A stretch of 64,000 bases of DNA, from contig NZ_LQPC01000047.1 in NCBI RefSeq assembly GCF_002101705.1, positions 124,001-188,000 of the forward strand. Direction: 5' to 3'. A program made the translations under genes and the position numbers. The stretch is from Mycolicibacterium iranicum. GTDB taxonomy: Bacteria; Actinomycetota; Actinomycetes; Mycobacteriales; Mycobacteriaceae. Numbering within the stretch: position 1 is the stretch's first letter; every line of letters begins with the position of its first letter. Below are positions 62,452 to 64,000 of the stretch, piece by piece. The notes under the pieces were generated by a model. The model was not told where the DNA came from. It saw only the letters and a program-made list of their open reading frames with translations, and ran no database searches.

Positions 62452-63324
62452 TCAGCGGGCGGCCATGACCGTCCATTCGAGTGCCGACGCGGTGAGATCG
62501 CGTCCGGTGGGGCGGATGTAGGTGTCGCGGAAGTAGCTCGGCCCGGCCTGCTCGACCTCCCGCCAGCCGTACTCCGCGAGAAGTTCGCCGACGTGTTCGG
62601 GAACCAACCCGGATTTCCACACCTCGCGCCGCTTGCGGAACTTCCGGTACACCGACTCGGAGCCGTACAGGTTGGTGCCGTCGATGAAGTCCTGGCGGAT
62701 ATAGGTGAACACCAGCCTGCTGCCAGGGGCGGCGTCGCCGAGCTGTGTGAGGGTGGACCGCACCGCCTCAGGTGTCAGGTACTGCGTGACACCCTCCCAG
62801 ATGAAAAACGTCCGCGCTTGCCGGTGATAGCCGCGCGCCTCCAGCGTCGGGATGAGCGCGTCGCGCTCGAAGTCGACGGGGACGAGATGCACCGACGGCG
62901 GAACCGAACCCAGCGCCCGTTGCAGCACAGCCGCTTTCAGTGTCGAATTGACCTGCTGGTCGACCTCGAAGACCGGCATGTCGCTGTGGCGGGCGATCCG
63001 GCAGGCGCGCGTGTCCAAGCCCGCGCCGAGCACGACAACGGTCTCGGTGTCGTTCAGCGGATCCGAGAGGCGTTCGTCGATGAAGCGTTTGCGGCAGGCG
63101 ATGCTGGCCCACAGGCCGGGCCCCGACCGGTTGATGGCAGACACGGTTGCCCGCCGAAGCGTGTCCGAGCGTGTCGCGCGCACCAGGAAGCGAAATCTGC
63201 TGGGCAGGAATGACTCCGCGAGATCATCATCGACCAGGCGACGCGCGGCGGGCTCGTTGTGCTCGATGGCCGCCAGCACCATGGGCCCGAAGGCGGTCTG
63301 GGCGGCGGCGTTTCGAGAGGTCAT
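62452..63324 (-). CDS. Leucine-carboxyl-methyltransferase-like SAM-dependent methyltransferase
   Basis: The 290-residue protein has VVVLGAGLDTRACR (SAM loop, near residue 97), FEVDQQVNSTLKAAVL, FIWEGVTQYL and VFTYIRQDF, the pattern of the large mycobacterial class I LCM-type methyltransferase family. It matches the position of Rv2751. It overlaps the SDR gene by 4 bases and so is co-transcribed with it. Substrate unknown. Confidence 0.88.
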   Translation of the reverse strand: MTSRNAAAQTAFGPMVLAAIEHNEPAARRLVDDDLAESFLPSRFRFLVRATRSDTLRRATVSAINRSGPGLWASIACRKRFIDERLSDPLNDTETVVVLGAGLDTRACRIARHSDMPVFEVDQQVNSTLKAAVLQRALGSVPPSVHLVPVDFERDALIPTLEARGYHRQARTFFIWEGVTQYLTPEAVRSTLTQLGDAAPGSRLVFTYIRQDFIDGTNLYGSESVYRKFRKRREVWKSGLVPEHVGELLAEYGWREVEQAGPSYFRDTYIRPTGRDLTASALEWTVMAAR

Positions 63325-64000
63325 CGTTTATTGATATACCCCGCGTCGACCGGGAGCGTGATCCCGGTGACGTAACGAGCGGCATCGGACACCAGCCAGA
63401 ACACTGCGTTGGCGATGTCCTCGGGCTCCAGCGTCTGCACGGGCAGCGCGTTGCCCATGTCGGGGCCGCCCTCGCTCTGCTGCGCCATGCCATCCAGCCA
63501 CGACCGGGTGAACTCGTTGTCGATCATGGGCGTGTTCACGCCGGCCGGGTGCACCGAGTTGACTCGAATGCTGTACTGGGCAAGGAAGTTGGCGTACACC
63601 CGCATGATTCCGACAATGCCGTGCTTGGCGGCGGCGTACCCCACGGAGCCTCCCACGGGGGCGCCGAGGCCGACCAGACCCGCGACCGAGCTGATGAGCA
63701 CGATGGCTCCGCCGTTGCCGAACTTCACCATCGGCTTCATGGCGACGTCGATCGTGTTGTAGACGCCGGTGAGGTTCACGTCGATGACGTCCTGCCATGC
63801 GCTGTCGGCGGCCATGGGTGCGATGCCCGCGTTGGCGACCACGATGTCGAGACGGTTGCCGAGCTTCTCGGTCCCGTCCCTGACGGCGGCCTTGACGGCG
63901 TCGCGGTCGCGGACGTCGGCCTCATACGTGGCGATGCGCGCGCCCGTGTCCTCGACGAGCTTGACCGTCGCGGCCATGTCCTCGGCGGTGGCCAGCGGGT
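63321..64000 (-). CDS. Mycofactocin-type short-chain dehydrogenase (5' end outside window)
   Basis: About 225 residues are visible; the N-terminal GxxxGxG is beyond the edge. The frame reads PLATAEDMAATVKLVEDTG, then YEADVRDRDAV, VVANAGI, ISSVAG, catalytic Tyr-Lys in GYAAAKHG, and RVNSVHPAGVNTPM. The PLATAEDMAATVxLVE insert after the cofactor fold is the mark of mycofactocin-coupled SDRs, in which NAD is tightly held and re-oxidised by mycofactocin. It matches Rv2750 in position. Confidence 0.88.
   Translation of the reverse strand, partial: PLATAEDMAATVKLVEDTGARIATYEADVRDRDAVKAAVRDGTEKLGNRLDIVVANAGIAPMAADSAWQDVIDVNLTGVYNTIDVAMKPMVKFGNGGAIVLISSVAGLVGLGAPVGGSVGYAAAKHGIVGIMRVYANFLAQYSIRVNSVHPAGVNTPMIDNEFTRSWLDGMAQQSEGGPDMGNALPVQTLEPEDIANAVFWLVSDAARYVTGITLPVDAGYINKR

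Overview
The window is high-GC actinobacterial DNA and reads as a chromosomal segment of a Mycobacterium, most likely a rapid grower (Mycolicibacterium). The evidence is the protein families and their order. From memory, blocks here match the order of M. tuberculosis Rv2850c to Rv2836c, Rv2795c to Rv2793c, Rv2788 to Rv2782c, ald/aldR, dapB to Rv2771c, Rv2765 to Rv2762c and thyX to Rv2750. I saw no rRNA, tRNA, CRISPR array, integrase or transposase.

Layout. 1-3860: end of a magnesium-chelatase-type gene, then cobO, cobB and a fused cysG (corrinoid and siroheme synthesis). 3894-7128: two tandem EfpA-type MFS exporters, with a 29-bp tandem repeat across the first stop codon. 7193-17786: translation and RNA block (proS, rimP, nusA, ylxR, infB, rbfA, nrnA) ending in a MATE exporter, with a small lipoprotein/DUF4439 pair on the opposite strand. 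17803-30201: accessory region. It holds a MerR/methyltransferase pair, a NitT/TauT-type ABC importer, a LacI regulator and a divergent three-gene catabolic operon, then an enoyl-CoA hydratase, a DUF2277/DUF1802 pair, a CocE-type hydrolase and an exported DUF3558-like protein. 30354-32862: metallophosphoesterase, pptT, truB. 32886-37868: a two-component system, a hemophore-like protein, a TetR/HXXEE operon, an SRPBCC protein and SirR. 37961-43320: ribF, rpsO, gpsI, pepR. 43339-48887: class A beta-lactamase, DUF4334 and SEC-C genes, ald/aldR, a secreted protein and a 13E12-family HNH gene. 49014-56372: dapB, a membrane protein, a flavodoxin-fold protein, pseudogene debris, dienelactone hydrolase, thyA, dfrA, an AlkX-like glycosylase and a haloalkane dehalogenase. 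56412-64000: a GGDEF protein, thyX, dapA, rnj, an AT-rich gap, an orphan response regulator with a decayed kinase, a methyltransferase and a mycofactocin-type SDR cut by the window end.

The most novel-looking unit is 18986-26333. A LacI-type repressor gene sits between an importer operon and a catabolic operon (Gfo/Idh/MocA dehydrogenase, DUF993 aldolase-like protein, sugar-phosphate-isomerase-fold protein). The same 14-bp palindrome lies upstream of both operons in opposite orientation (21807-21820 and 23021-23034). This suggests one regulon for uptake and breakdown of an unidentified sugar- or cyclitol-like compound.

The DNA also carries readable control sites: a LexA/SOS box lying on the -10 of the 13E12 gene, a KstR-type motif, a perfect 22-bp palindrome at the TetR promoter, and at least fifteen TANNNT -10 boxes placed 5-8 bases before a start codon, as expected for leaderless mycobacterial mRNAs.
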